DNA from: Cubamyces lactineus
Taxonomy: Eukaryota; Basidiomycota; Agaricomycetes; Polyporales; Polyporaceae
Length of the DNA: 64,000 nt
Assembly (NCBI GenBank): GCA_022376465.1
Contig: JACDTU010000006.1
Location: 1,116,001-1,180,000, forward strand
Direction of reading: 5' to 3'
The notes beneath the pieces were generated by a model. It saw nothing but the letters and a program-made list of their open reading frames with translations. It was not told the DNA's origin and made no database searches. Shown here in pieces: positions 44,358 to 56,085 of the stretch; the stretch's first letter is position 1, and the number at the start of each line of letters is the position of its first letter. The position numbers and the translations under genes are program-made.

Positions 44358-45458
44358 ATGGCCCCACCCGCGAACCTAGTCCTCCAGCACGAAACGAATC
44401 CGGATGGTGAGCAATGTCTTGTGTCTGCTGCGCTCTGAGCTGACAACGTAATTCCGGTGACATCAGAACATACCATCGAGGCAGCAGCCCGACTCTACGT
44501 TGAGCTCTTCAAAGACGGCATGCATACGTTCCCCACCTATACTGAAATACAAGCGCTGACGGGCGTATCTGCGGCTGATATCAGATCCCGATTACATGGG
44601 AGTAACCGGAGGGAGACCGGACCTTGGCATAGCAATGACAACAGGAGTGCTCAAACCACTCTCACTCATCTCGGGCGAGTTGTATACCGCAAAGGATGAG
44701 AATGGCGAACTGGTCGGCTTCGTTGCGTGGACGCCTCCAGGCCGAGAGACGTTCGATACGTGCGTGTCGCTCATCGAGGCGTGCCGGATCCTTACTCAGC
44801 GAGAGTTTCAGACCGGACCAACTAGAGATGGGATATATCGATTTTGTAAAGCAACTGGACGCAGAGTCCAGGAAATTCCAAAGTCGCCTGGTGGGTGGAT
44901 ATCCTTCTGGATCAATTTGGCGTAGAAAACTGAGGGCAGTACCATCACCTGTTAGTTCCGAGAAGAGCTGCCAACATTTGTGAACGAGTCACTTGGGATG
45001 GAGAACGTAAGCGACCAATCATACACCTGCTCGAGCAAACAGAAGCTCACCTCAGACGATCGCGACTGGATGGCAGGGCGAAAAAGACACTTATTGGTGC
45101 TGGTATGCCATGGTCCGGCCGGACTATCAGAGCAAAGGGATAGCCCGCGCTCTCTTCAACATGGTGTACGAGAAGGTGCGCCCTCCTGCATCGCATCGAC
45201 GTCCGTCTTGAGTCGATGTCCTTGTTCTGACAGGCAAAGACGACTGGCGCAACCATGGCACTCATCACAAACAGCCGCGAAAATGTGAGATCCGAGATCT
45301 TCTCCAGATTCCTCTTGGACGAGATATTGACAGATTGACCGCAGGTCGCGAAGTACGGTAAACTTGGGTTCAAGGAGCGCGGAGAGATCAACGTGAAGTC
45401 GCCTTGGGGAGAATGGCCATACTATTGCATGGCGAGGGAGACGAAGGATGAGTGTTAA
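44358..45458 (+). CDS. GNAT-family N-acetyltransferase (copy D)
   Basis: This is a multi-exon gene aligned exon by exon to copy C. It reads MAPPANLVLQHETNPD, EHTIEAAARLYVELFKD, YMGVTGGRPDLGIAMTTGVLKPLSLISGELYTAKDENGELVGFVAWTPPG, TPDQLEMGYIDFVKQLDAESRKFQSRL, FREELPTFVNESLGMEN, TYWCWYAMVRPDYQSKGIARALF, GATMALITNSREN, and VAKYGKLGFKERGE to DEC and stop. The intron after FKD (about 44515-44586) has no GT donor at the conserved place and would need a GC..AG intron. This is either a genuine rare donor or an early lesion. Otherwise all parts of the fold are present. Confidence 0.78.
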
Positions 45459-46280
45459 GCGTTGTATATGTAGATTCCCTGAGCTCACGGGCTTTATAAT
45501 GTTGGGAAGCTTGAAACGCGTTGCAAGGCGATGTTGTTAGATAGCTTGACTGAACGCATTGTATAATTTACTTTCTTCCTAGAGCAAGTTTGTGGCGAGA
45601 GGCAGCCGTCCAGCGTCACGGTCGTAATGGATTGGTATCGGTCCTGGTTTAAATTACAGCTGTTCTCGAGATCAATGCGTACTGCAGCGTAGGTTTCCCT
45701 CGGCAAGTACCGAGGATGTTTCTGTTTGGTCACGTGATCAGAGGACGCGTCGCGACCCCGGTAAGTTGAAGGAACTCCGCTGTATGTGGTACACATCCAC
45801 CGTCTGCCTAAGGGAGACAAGTAACTCTGATAACTCGAACTCGACTTGTACGTGTCATGGTTTAGTCCAGCTAGGAAGCTAGGAAAGCAGCCCGTCCAGA
45901 AAGCAAGAGCAAGGTGAGTTGACGCTAACATCGACGAACTTGCACTGGCATGGTCCGGCTTCCTTCGAGTTCCTTTTGCTCTAGCTCCCGCGCACAGTAG
46001 GTGTTTACGCAGGAGTTTATGCATAGTGCACTGACACAGACAGTCCTTCAACGACAATACCTCCGTCTCGAGGTATATTCACATTGCGAGAAGTTGATTG
46101 CGTAGAGTGTGAGGATCCACGAGACCAAGATGTACAGTTCTAGCGTTGCAAAGCAATCAAACATAGCTCCACTGAAGTCTTGACGAGGAATCCCCAAACT
46201 AAAGAAGTTCAAAGTGCGTACACGAACATCGTCATTGATTCAAGACTGCTGGCCAGTATCCATACCCGCCTGGCCACTCC
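45459..46280. other. Intergenic; long but unsupported frame
   Basis: A 187-codon minus-strand frame (46057-45494) has no domain, signal or splice support and is not called. Confidence 0.4.
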
Positions 46281-47133
46281 TCACTCGGGTTTCTTGATGA
46301 ATCGACCGGCCTGATGCCAGAACAGGTGCTCCTCGTTTTCATCCTCCGGGGTCCAAACGCTACCCTCCTCCCACGCGTCCAACTTCTTGACCCATTTGTG
46401 CGTCGGTCGATCGAGGCGGCAGCCATCGAACTCCAACTTCCATACGGGCGTCCAGAAGCGCTGCCACCGAGCGACGTCCGCGCGGTCGCTTAGGACGTGC
46501 TCGTAGAAGATGAACGTTCCCCCGGGCTTAAGTACTTCATCAACTAGCGCCGCGAGCGACCGCTCGGGCTCCGGAATGGAGCAGATGGTGAGGACGGAGA
46601 TCAGGGTGTCTACCTGGTGAGGTCCACTAAGGGCAGACGCGATGAGCGCCGTGTCCTCTGCGCCATACGGAAGAATCATGCAGTTCCCGGACGCCTCCGA
46701 GAAGCCTCTTGTGGCGGCGCGAGTACGGATCTCGGGATGCATCAACTGGTTCGGCTCCAAGGCGACGTATTTGGTGACCTTGGTAGGGTCGAGATACAAC
46801 AGCGTATGTCCGTGTCCTGGAAACGTGTGCTGCCTGATAAGTGAATGCACAGGCTCGAGCCAGCAGTATGTATCTACCCATACCTGCACCTATGTCAAGC
46901 ACGACACCATGAGCGTTCGGCGGTATGAGCAATTCCTTGACTGAACGTCCATTTGCGTCGAGACCGTCCCCAAAAGGCTTCCACACATGTGCCATAACGA
47001 TGCGCGATATCTCGCGGGGACGGAGGAGCAGCGAGGGCGACCTGCATATCGCCTTGAGTGTGGGGAGGAAGGCGATCCGCAGAGAGAACCACAATTGGCC
47101 TACGATAAGGTCGAAGTAGGCGAAGAAACGCAT
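46281..47133 (-). CDS. SAM-dependent methyltransferase, METTL7-like, membrane-anchored
   Basis: Exons 47133-46884 and 46816-46281 (786 nt) encode 261 aa. The N-terminal 30 residues are hydrophobic (YFDLIVGQLWFSLRIAFLPTL), like the membrane anchor of METTL7-type enzymes. The SAM-binding motif I is created across the intron as VVLDIGAGHGHTLLYLD, and YVALEPNQ supplies the acidic residue of motif II. Later motifs are GPHQVDTLISVLTICSIPEP and EVLKPGGTFIFYEHVLSDR, typical of Methyltransf_11. The C-terminus binds the fold with WTPVWKLEFDGCRLDRPTHKW. It is predicted to transfer a methyl group from SAM to a lipid or small molecule at ER or lipid-droplet membranes. The substrate is inferred only by family. 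Confidence 0.85.
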
Positions 47134-47764
47134 GGCTGCCCCTTCCCGATATTACGCTGGTCTTCGGGCGTGTTCGAGGGCGATTGGGAGCCAAAGCTGA
47201 CTCATGGAACGCTTGGGAGCAGGTCAATCCTACTACTTAGATGCGTGACAGTGGCACAGCTAAAGCTCAACTTAGGTCGTTACTACATCACAGTCCATGG
47301 GTAAGGCGCAAAGGCCGTCTGAGACCTTCAGCGCTGACCTGCCGCGTGGGAACGCCGACCTTGGGCAAAGAGGGTCCCCGTATAGAAGCTTGAGTTGCAC
47401 AGTGCAAAATCGTGCTGATTTTATATGACAACTTTCGAGTCCAAGTAGGATGCACTTCACGCATTATGAGGAAGACTCAACTTTCACGGATGGGTACGCG
47501 GGTTGGCATGTGAGGGTGCATGTATGCGGGGATCATAATCATGAGTGGATGTGAAGTACGGTAACACTGCAACGAATATTCACGTCCGTCATGGAAATCA
47601 AAAGTCGTAGTCCACGTGTCCGAGACAGAAAGAGCCTAGGCAACAAACATCAAGGATTGCCTGAGAAAGACAAAGGTAGTACGGATGGTATTAAGTAGTG
47701 CAGATACTATGTTGAGCGAGATGTTGTATTTATTATTGTCAATCTCCCGCCCATCAACCATGCT
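47134..47764. other. Intergenic, no gene seen
   Basis: Spacer between the methyltransferase start and the 3' end of the secreted protein gene. Confidence 0.4.
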
Positions 47765-48484
47765 TCACTGGAAGACAATCTGTAGCTTGACAGGGTAGCA
47801 AGAGTCAAAGTCGTATCCTTGATCTGGCGCCGCCTTGTAAATGACGACATTCTCCCATGCCATCTGGCAGAGCGAGAAGGAGTTTGTATCGCCGTAGACC
47901 GCGAGCAGGGGCAGGCCGGAGTCGGGTTGCTGAGAGGACTTCAAATGTTACTTCTGATAGATTCAATGGTATAGAAGTTCTGAGTACTGACCACAGCACA
48001 GTAGTCCTGGGCACCGGCCAACGGGTTCGCGGAATCACTCGCGGAAAATACCAGTGAGTCGCCTTCCTGGACGGCAACAGCTTGTGCCGGGAGCGCGTCG
48101 CCCGTGCCGCTCAGAATAAGTGTCCCGTTCGCCAACGAGACCGTCGGGTACACGAGGGCTTCCGGCCACGACGCCGCAGTCTGTAGACGAAAGGCCAATT
48201 GAGTCCGGGAGTACACGTGCACGGAATACGGGCAAAAGACGTACGATGAAGTGCCAGAACTGCGCTTTCACATACGCGCCGTCACTGCCCATCACGATGG
48301 GGGCGCCGGTGCTGTTCGCGTTCGGACCGGTCGTGTTGTACGCGGCGAGCGTGAAGCTCGATGAGGTGTCAAATGCGCCAGAACCAAGGCCATCGCACCA
48401 CGGGCCAGGGGTGGCACGCTTCGTTGGCGTCGCCATGGTCGAGACGGCGGAGAGGGCAATGACGAGTGGGGTGAGCGCAAACAT
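47765..48484 (-). CDS. Secreted protein of unknown function
   Basis: Exons 48484-48245, 48180-47992 and 47938-47765 sum to 603 nt, or 200 aa. It has a signal peptide, MFALTPLVIALSAVSTMATP, followed by TKR, a possible Kex2-type processing site. The mature part is rich in Ser, Thr, Asn and Gly with N-glycosylation sequons (YNTT, NST, NGT). It contains four Cys (PWCDGLG, DYCAVV, SLCQMAW, DSCYPV) in a pattern suggesting two disulfides. The ending PVKLQIVFQ is preceded by AVYGDTNSFSLC. It looks like a beta-rich extracellular protein. I have seen such proteins in wood-decay fungi without an assigned function. Confidence 0.75.
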
Positions 48485-49707
48485 AGTGAGAAGCGGCCGA
48501 AGGCAACGAATCGAAGGTGAAATTTCCCGAAAGGTAGAGGGCTAAAATGGAGACGAAGAGGAACTGACTCAACATCGAATCGCAATAGTGCTTATATACA
48601 ATTGGAGCGCACTAGGACATGCGCTCTGCAATCCCAGAATAGTTCACTGCGCGGGCATGATGTCGGTCTGAGAGAATGCGGCGATTAGTGACCCACCGCT
48701 GCGATGAGGGCGGAGCCGATGGCGCGCACTGGCGGCTATACACCCATGCGAGCGTTGAATATCTCGTCATGTCAACCATGTACAACTCCGGAAAAGCTGT
48801 GTAATGTCCGATAATGTGTAATAATGCTCGCATGAGGACCCGCGAACGTCCTTCATGTCAATTAGAGAGGGATACCGTGTCAGCTTCAGAATGTCAAACG
48901 GACGTATATGATCGGCGGCGAGAGGATGCTGGGAGCCTGAGGTCAAGTTAGGCCGTATGGACGGGTAAAGTGAACGCATGTTCGGGTTCAATGCAATAGT
49001 CTTACCGTCGCAGACCGCATCCCAAGCGTTTATACAGATGCCTTGTGCGGGGAATTTGATGGCCACTTACGCCAGGGGACAGGGCTATCGCCTGGACTAG
49101 CTGGCGGTGTGCAGCGCTGGCGGATGACCTATGAAGGACTCAGCTGTTGCTGAACACGCAGATGTGAATAGTTGGCTCATAGCCAACGGCACAAGGATAG
49201 GACGTCCGAGTTGATGATGATTACGAAAATCGTGACACATCGGTCTAGAAAAACCCGGGGCAGCACTAGCCTTTAGGTTGTTGAGGTACTACGGAAGTTC
49301 ACTTCAGTTGCCGGACTAGTCCTCGTAAGAAACATTAGCGCCAACATTAGGCACATCAACAAAGCCATTGAAACCCTCCAATAACAGTGTTAGTAGCTCG
49401 ACAACAACAGACGCCCGAATCCACGTCGCGATCCTTACCATGGTCAATACTCACCATCTGCAACCTGCATTCATCGCTATGGGCGTGCATCATTGAACGT
49501 CATGGCGTTCAACAATCCCTGGAGCCATTTTATGCAGATGTTTTGCTGACGAGATTAGTCTAGCAGCGCTTCTGCCCGGTGAGTCAGTATCGCAAAGGTG
49601 ACTGGTCAAATACCAACGAAGTCCAGCCAGAATTCCAATGGCATTCACCCCCAATCTGACCTATGACCCATCAATGATCAGGCATTGTCGACTCTACATA
49701 CGCATGG
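48485..49707. other. Intergenic, no gene seen
   Basis: A leader and promoter of the secreted gene lie near 48485-48600. The rest shows nothing. Confidence 0.4.
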
Positions 49708-51041
49708 CTAAACCCAGTGAATAGGAACAACGAAAGCTTCGCTCGTACGATCCGGAGTACCAAGTACCACTGGTATGGCGCCAAGTTCGGAAATTGGCTG
49801 GATCCTGGCGGGCTCCTTCTCCCGCCGTTTCCGTACTTTCTCGAGCAAGCGGTCTATCGCCGGTCGGTCGGCAGCTTCGTGCGCTCTCGTTTCTTTGCCG
49901 CGTTCACCTCCATAACTAGTATCACCAGAGTGGTAGAACAGACGGACTTCGCCCGTCCTCTTGCGATTGTCCAAGCCCCACCCCTCGCGGACGTGAAATT
50001 GCACGTCTACAAGGCCTTCCAGGTTTTCTGCGAATCTATCACAAACGTCGCACCACGACCAAAGCGGACCATCGTTATTGTTCGGCATATGCATCGGGCA
50101 TGAGTCGAGCACGAGCGTCGCCAGGGTCTTGCCGTGCCGCACGATGAAGTCTTCGATGCGTCGATGGTGGTCAAATGTGATCCCGCCTAGTTCGAGATGC
50201 CGGAGAACGGGGAAAAAGAGGCCGGAAAGGTCGATGCGCGGCACGCGGCCAACGGGCTGGTCGCTCATGAGTGTGAGCGATGTGAGTCGCATTTGGGTGG
50301 GACCAAGGAAATGGATAGGGACCACTTCATGCCACAACGAATTCCACATCTCCCGGCCGCGGGAACCCCGGACACTATCTTCCCCGTGGAAACTGATATG
50401 CAAGTGCTCCACGGAAGAGAGCAAGTCGGCAAACTCCCGGCTCTCGTAATGCGCGAATGGGAACGGCATGAGGTTGGCCATCGTGAGCGATTTGAGGCGC
50501 GGTAGACCGGCACCTCGCAGGAGCGCTTTGAGGACGGTGGACTCTACGAAGCTGGATTCTGAAGGGTATTCTTCCAGATGTCCGGTATCGCCTACCACGA
50601 GAGGGTCAGGCATCCCCGGAAACATGTTCAGTTCTACGTGCATGAGCCCCGGAAATCGATGAAGTTGCGCGAAGACGGCTATGAGAGCGACATACGTCGC
50701 TCGTTTGGTTGGTGCGTCTGTTTCGCAGGAACCTCAGTCAATACTTCGTCAAGCTGACCTTGCATTTAGGATATAGAATCACCTTCCATGTCGCCAGACG
50801 TATCGCCCCAACGAAATATGATGGTTTCCACCGTCTTCGCGAGTTCGTGACATTCCATCAAGGCTCTGAGGCCCTGTGCCGAGGGGAGACTGTTCGTCAC
50901 GTATGCACGACGGAACGCCAAAGGTGTCGCCAGCGCACAGAAGGTCTTGTCGACCGCGCGAAGGCTGCGTAGTCCCTGGTCGGTGGGGACGCGCTCGACG
51001 ATTAGAGCAAGAAGTTCGGCAGGGCAGGTGTTCATGGACAT
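49708..51041 (-). CDS. F-box-like / leucine-rich protein
   Basis: Exons 51041-50783 and 50732-49708 (1284 nt) encode 427 aa. Residues 5-45 (CPAELLALIVERVPTDQGLRSLRAVDKTFCALATPLAFR) form an F-box-like helix bundle, the Skp1-binding element of SCF ubiquitin ligases. Irregular leucine-rich segments follow (LPRLKSLTMANLMPF, LLSSVEHLHISFHGE, LTSLTLMSDQPVG, FPVLRHLELGGITFDHHRRIEDFIVRHGKTLATLVLDSC). The C-terminus is basic (RLLEKVRKRREKEPAR). Such proteins are greatly expanded in Agaricomycetes and probably select targets for ubiquitination; the target here is unknown. The splice was chosen because it joins the F-box exon in frame with VALIAVFAQLHRFPGLMHVELN. Confidence 0.8.
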
Positions 51042-52080
51042 CGTGCAGGCCGAGAGTTTCCAAGGTCTTGTCGCGCTACTCTGCCACTTCAGCAGAGTGG
51101 AGGCCTAAAGGGCGCCGTTGCTGTCAGTTGGTCACAGTATGTACATGAGATGCATTGTCATCGCGTTCTCTTATAGTCTTCCCGACCCGTCACGCACGAA
51201 TTGCTTATCTACACCGTTGCCAACCAGGATCATTCAATGATACTACTTCGACTGCCTGTCGTATAGAGAGCCAATCATATGTCGAGTTCTCATGTTGCGT
51301 GACTCAGACCAGGCAGGTAGTTCCCGTGTTATCTCACTCAAGACATACACATGTGAGTCGCTTACTACCCACGCGACGCACGAGGATGAGATTGTGTAAC
51401 ATTGAGTTTCAGCATGAACCCGACGCTGGCTAATTTGCATTATGATTTCCAAGAGCTCACCCAGCAATACACGTAGATGTGCAACCCTCAACGAGGAGAC
51501 ACCGTATTGTCCAATCTTCCACAGGACGATGGATCCAAGGACAGCTTCTCCATCCTCGGAGCGCCCGACGGAACGGAATATCGCCGTAACGCCGTTCGGA
51601 ACAAAACTTCGACCTATCATGCAGTTCCGGGGTACAAAATCGCCTCCCATGCTCACGCGGACAACAAAATGGTCGCGCAATTGCAAACTGTGGTCACTCG
51701 TTGATTGGATCAAAGGAACGTAGCCTCGTGCCAGTGCGTGTCATGTAGCGTTCAAAAGCGGGGGAGGGAAAGTTGGTTGTATGTGAATCCTTGTTGGTAT
51801 AGCATTCGTACAAGTAGAGCAGCAGCAGCATATGCAGAGCGCGCGTTCCGAGCCGTCAGAAAGAGGGACATGGTGGTCTAGCCCAGGGGTAACCGGCCTC
51901 GTTGACACTAGAAGTTGGGGGGCGAAGGGAAGGGTGGAACTCGAAAGCGCAAGTAAAGCCGAGGGTGTGGCGAGATGTAATACGATGCGATTAGTGGATG
52001 GAAAAAGCCGAAATGGAGAACCAGAGAACACACGAGCCAGAAATGAGAAAGAAATAAGCCCGAGCCAGTTGAAACGATTG
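51042..52080. other. Intergenic, no gene seen
   Basis: Overlapping short frames on both strands without supporting features. It includes the 3' flank of KIN1. Confidence 0.4.
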
Positions 52081-55000
52081 TCATAGCTTCAACTCAGTCA
52101 ATACTCGCCGTGCCAGCATGTGGTATTGCCAACCGTCTCCACTCAGTCTGCGGAATTGGATCCCATGAAGCGGAAGCCAAGGTACCTGCACGGAAGAACC
52201 ATTCGTTCAGCGTCCAGAATCAAAAGTGAACAATTGCTGGGGAGCGTACCTTCACAAGGTTAATCTCGAATCGTACCGCGAGCGAATTGGCGCCAATGAT
52301 CTCGAAGATGTCCGGTCCCACCTCCCCAGTCGGCAGCGGCGTGAGGAGTGTTGGCTGGGGACTGGCGGCAAAGTCGCGGGGTATAGGGGGCAGATTCTTG
52401 CCCTTTGTAGGCGACTGTGGGCGTGGAGCAGACTCGTCGGCAGTAGCCAAGTTCTCGAGCGTATCGGAGCGCGCGGGCTCGACCGTGGCCGTGTGCGTGT
52501 TGGAGGAGACATGGAAGAAGGACGACGAGGCGCTGCTAGCGGTCGTGCTCAGGATCGTGCCTCCCGAGGGCCGACTGGGAAGCTCCTTATCCTTCGCGTC
52601 GCGCTCGCGCTCCTTGTTCCGCATGCCGAACGAGCGCTTCGAGCTCTTCTTCGCGAGCGTTCGCTTGTCTTCATGGGAGCTCGTCGATGGCCGCTTCTGG
52701 TGGTTGGATGCGGCGGGAGGTTGGATGGAAGACACATCGATGGAAGGCATGTGGATACACTCGAAGCCGGTCTTCGTCTCACGGTATTGCACCTGCATGC
52801 GGTCGAGAACCCGCCTGATGTCGGCCTTGATGACCTGAGGCGGTTTTGTGGACGTCGTCGCGACACTGGGTCAAAGCGTCAGACCACCGAACCATGCTCA
52901 TAGCTCACCAAACAGGAAAGTACCTGAACAAGCCCTTGAGATACACTGGCTTGATCTCCTTGTCCTCACCCTGAGACTCCTCGCCCTTGGGCACGTCCTC
53001 AACGCCGTTCTCACCCTGAGCATCCTCGTCCTCAGCAGCCACATACTCGTCCTCCTCGTCCGTCCTGCCAAACAGCCGATCTTGGAAAGGCTTAGCATAG
53101 CCGTACGAGTTCCCTGTCGACGGCCTGCGATGGCGTCCGATGGTGCCCCCGACGCCAGACATGAGCGCTGCGCCAGTGCTGCTCCTCCGCTCATGGCGGG
53201 TCGACCGGCCCTGCGGGTCCAAAATAGTTGCCGCCCGCCGATGCACGGATCCCACAGGCTGGCTCTGGCTTTGCGAGATCGTGCCTGTGGGGGTAGGAGA
53301 GCCGCTTTTGCGCCCATCTCCCGCCGCCTTGTCCTCCCCAACCCCGTTCTGGTTGCCATTCCCGTTCCGCTCCGCCGCTGTCTGCGGGTCATCAGAGGGC
53401 GGCTCCGTTGATGCCCTGGGCTGCGGTGTCGTGAAGCTCGTCAAGATGCTCCCACGCTTGACAGGGGTGCCCGCCCTGCGCGAATCGTCGCCGCGTCCAC
53501 CGAGCAGACTGCCAAACTTGCGAACGAGCGTTGCCCCCGCAGAGAGCATGACGGGCGTACGCGGCTCGTCCTCGGTCGCCTTGTCGGGCTCTTCGCGAGG
53601 AGTCTCCATCTTCTCCGAGAAGGTGCCGAATTCTGGGCCAGCCGTGCGCGGAGGCTCTGGCATGTCCCTTCGAGGACGTACCGTGCCATGCTCAGTGACC
53701 TCGTCCCCGCCGCCGAAGCCGAACATGCCATGCCATGGACGTTGGCTGAGACTGTGGCTGCGGCGGTGCGCAGTGCTGGCAGGCTCCCGTGGCATAGACA
53801 TGGACATAGACATGCGTGCCGGAGTAGCAGCGACAGCCTTCGGGATAGGCCGTGGTTGAGCACCGTCCTCGCGCTTCGGAACAGCGAGGGCAGCATCGCG
53901 AGCGCGAGGCTGGGGGAAACTGGACGCAGTGGGCGATGGTGTGGCAGGAGTGATGTCATACGACATCCCAGAGTAATGAGATGTCTCGGGGGCAGGCAAA
54001 CGAGGAAGAGGCATGCTGTAATCCGGCTTTCCAGTGATGGGAGCATCCCGCTTGCGAACAGCGGGCGTAGACAGTTGTTTCGCGGACGTAGGCGGCTGCA
54101 CCGGAGCATCGACCGAGAGAGCATCCGGACGAGAGCTGGACTCCAATGAGAGCTGAGAGCTTGCGAAGTGCCCAGGGCCGTAGACCTTCTCCCTCTCCAT
54201 CTTCTCGCGAACCAAGAAGTAGATCGAGATGAGAGGGTGGAAGCCATACGTTGGATCAGGGGGCTCGCGCTGAGTCTCTAGGAGAGAGGTGTTCGAGAGG
54301 TGCGACTGCGAGCTAGGAGGAGAATGCGCCATGGGCGTGCTAGGAGGCGAAGAGGAGGGAGAGAACAGCTTGCGGCGGTAGAAGTCAAAGCCAGAGAACC
54401 GCTTCGCCTTCTTGGACGGTGACTGGTCCACCTTGGTGGTCGAGGTAGAGAAGCTGCCGTCGTGCGAGATAGCCAGAGAGGAGTTGGAAAAGGACTCGCC
54501 CCAACGAGAGTGCCCGTTGCGACCATTGGACATTCGCTTCCGCTCCCATTGCTGGACTGCCCGATAGTATGCGTCGGATTCGAGGACCTCGATGAGCTTG
54601 CGTTCAATCTCCTCCTCGGTACCGAACTCAAAACCCTTCATGCCCTTGATGACACTACGGTCCAGCTCATCTGCGCGTAGCGGCTCACGATGCACCAAGT
54701 GAGAATCCGGCGGGCCCCGGAATCCACGGACCATCCACGGGTGGCTCAGTACCTCCGAGAGTGGCGCACGGGCGGCAGGATTCGTAACGAGCATCCGCGT
54801 CAGTAGATGTTTGCATTCTGTCGCTTAGTCAGTAGGTATTTTCAGCATCAAGAGTAATCACGTACCCGCGCTCAGCCATACAGGATACTCCACCAACCCT
54901 CGTTTGATCTTCGCATGCAGTGCTGGCATGCTCTGATCATCAAAGGGGACTTTTCCGCAAACAAGCACATAAAGCACAACTCCGAAACTCCAGACGTCGA

Positions 55001-56085
55001 CCTCGGGTCCGGTGTAGACCTTGGCGTTGAGCAGCTCCGGAGCCGCGAAGTATAACGAGCCGCAGAATGTCGACAGATGGTCGGCAGGGTTGTAGAGATT
55101 GGAGAGACCGAAGTCGATGATCTTGATGTTCCCAGAGTGTGAGATGAGGATATTCTCGATCTTGAGGTCTGCACGTTCCCATGAGTACACCCAATCGAAA
55201 GCACTGGATGGTTACGACGCACCCCGATGAACAACGTTGTTCTTGTGACAGTAATCCAGAGCACTCCCTATCTGCCTCGCGAACTTGCGGGCCACCCGCT
55301 CCCGCAGCCGACCATGGCTGATGATGTAGTCGAGCATCTGGCCTCCGCTGACGTACTCGAAGACCATGTAGTAGTGGTGTTGGTGGATGATCATTTCACG
55401 CATGCCGCAGATGTACGGGTGGTGGAGGAGCATCGACAACGCCGCCTCACGGAGGGTGCGGATCTCCTTGGAGGCGTCTTTCGACGCCTGCTTCGCGGCG
55501 GCCTCGGAGGTGGGCGCAGTCCCGGAGCCGCTTGGCGACGCGCGAGGGAGGATTTTGACCGCGAGCTAGAGACATCAAGGTGTTACGGTCTACAGTCTAC
55601 ACGGGGGAGGATGGATGGGCACTGGCGTGCTCGCCGCTCACCTTCTCGCCCGTGATGTTGTGGTGGGCAAGCTTGACCTTGCCCATGCTCCCTGCGCCCA
55701 ACGTCTTGCTGAGCGTGTAGTCTCCAAGAATCCGGGTACCGCTCCGAGCCTTGCTCGACGAGGCGCCCTCCCCGCGACCGTGGCGACCATCGTCGTGCCT
55801 CTGATCGCGGTCCGTGCTCGTCGGCGGGGTGTACGCTTGAGGTGGCATGGACACCGGGCGCGGCCTCTGCGCTGCTGAAGACGACCTCGACGACTGGTAT
55901 CTCTCCGTCCTCTCTGTGCGGTCCATGGTGGGTGTCTGTCGGGCTCGGTCCGGGGTTTGGGCTGCTATAGGCTTCTGGGTAATGGGCACGTCGTATTCGG
56001 GGCCAGCGACCATGCCCCCGTGGGAGGGCGTGATAGTACCGTCTTGCGTTGCAGGCGAGGCAAGGCCGGTGGGATACGTCGACAT
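52081..56085 (-). CDS. KIN1: KIN1/KIN2-type serine/threonine protein kinase with KA1 domain
   Basis: Six exons (56085-55642, 55565-55223, 55168-54866, 54817-52924, 52865-52250, 52185-52081) sum to 3705 nt, or 1234 aa. The kinase domain starts [23 protein letters not shown] (glycine loop). It continues with AVKILPR (catalytic Lys), [10 protein letters not shown] (catalytic loop), [11 protein letters not shown] (DFG), [15 protein letters not shown] (activation segment and APE) and [18 protein letters not shown] long disordered Ser/Pro-rich linker of about 600 residues follows, then a C-terminal KA1 domain ([26 protein letters not shown] ... [34 protein letters not shown]). Family knowledge: Kin1 kinases act at the plasma membrane in polarity, septation and exocytosis, with KA1 binding acidic lipids. 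The HRD motif is split by an intron. Confidence 0.95.

Noticed and set aside
45494..46057. 187-codon minus-strand frame
   Set aside because: No recognisable domain, signal peptide, helix pattern or splice-conserved partner; composition looks random.
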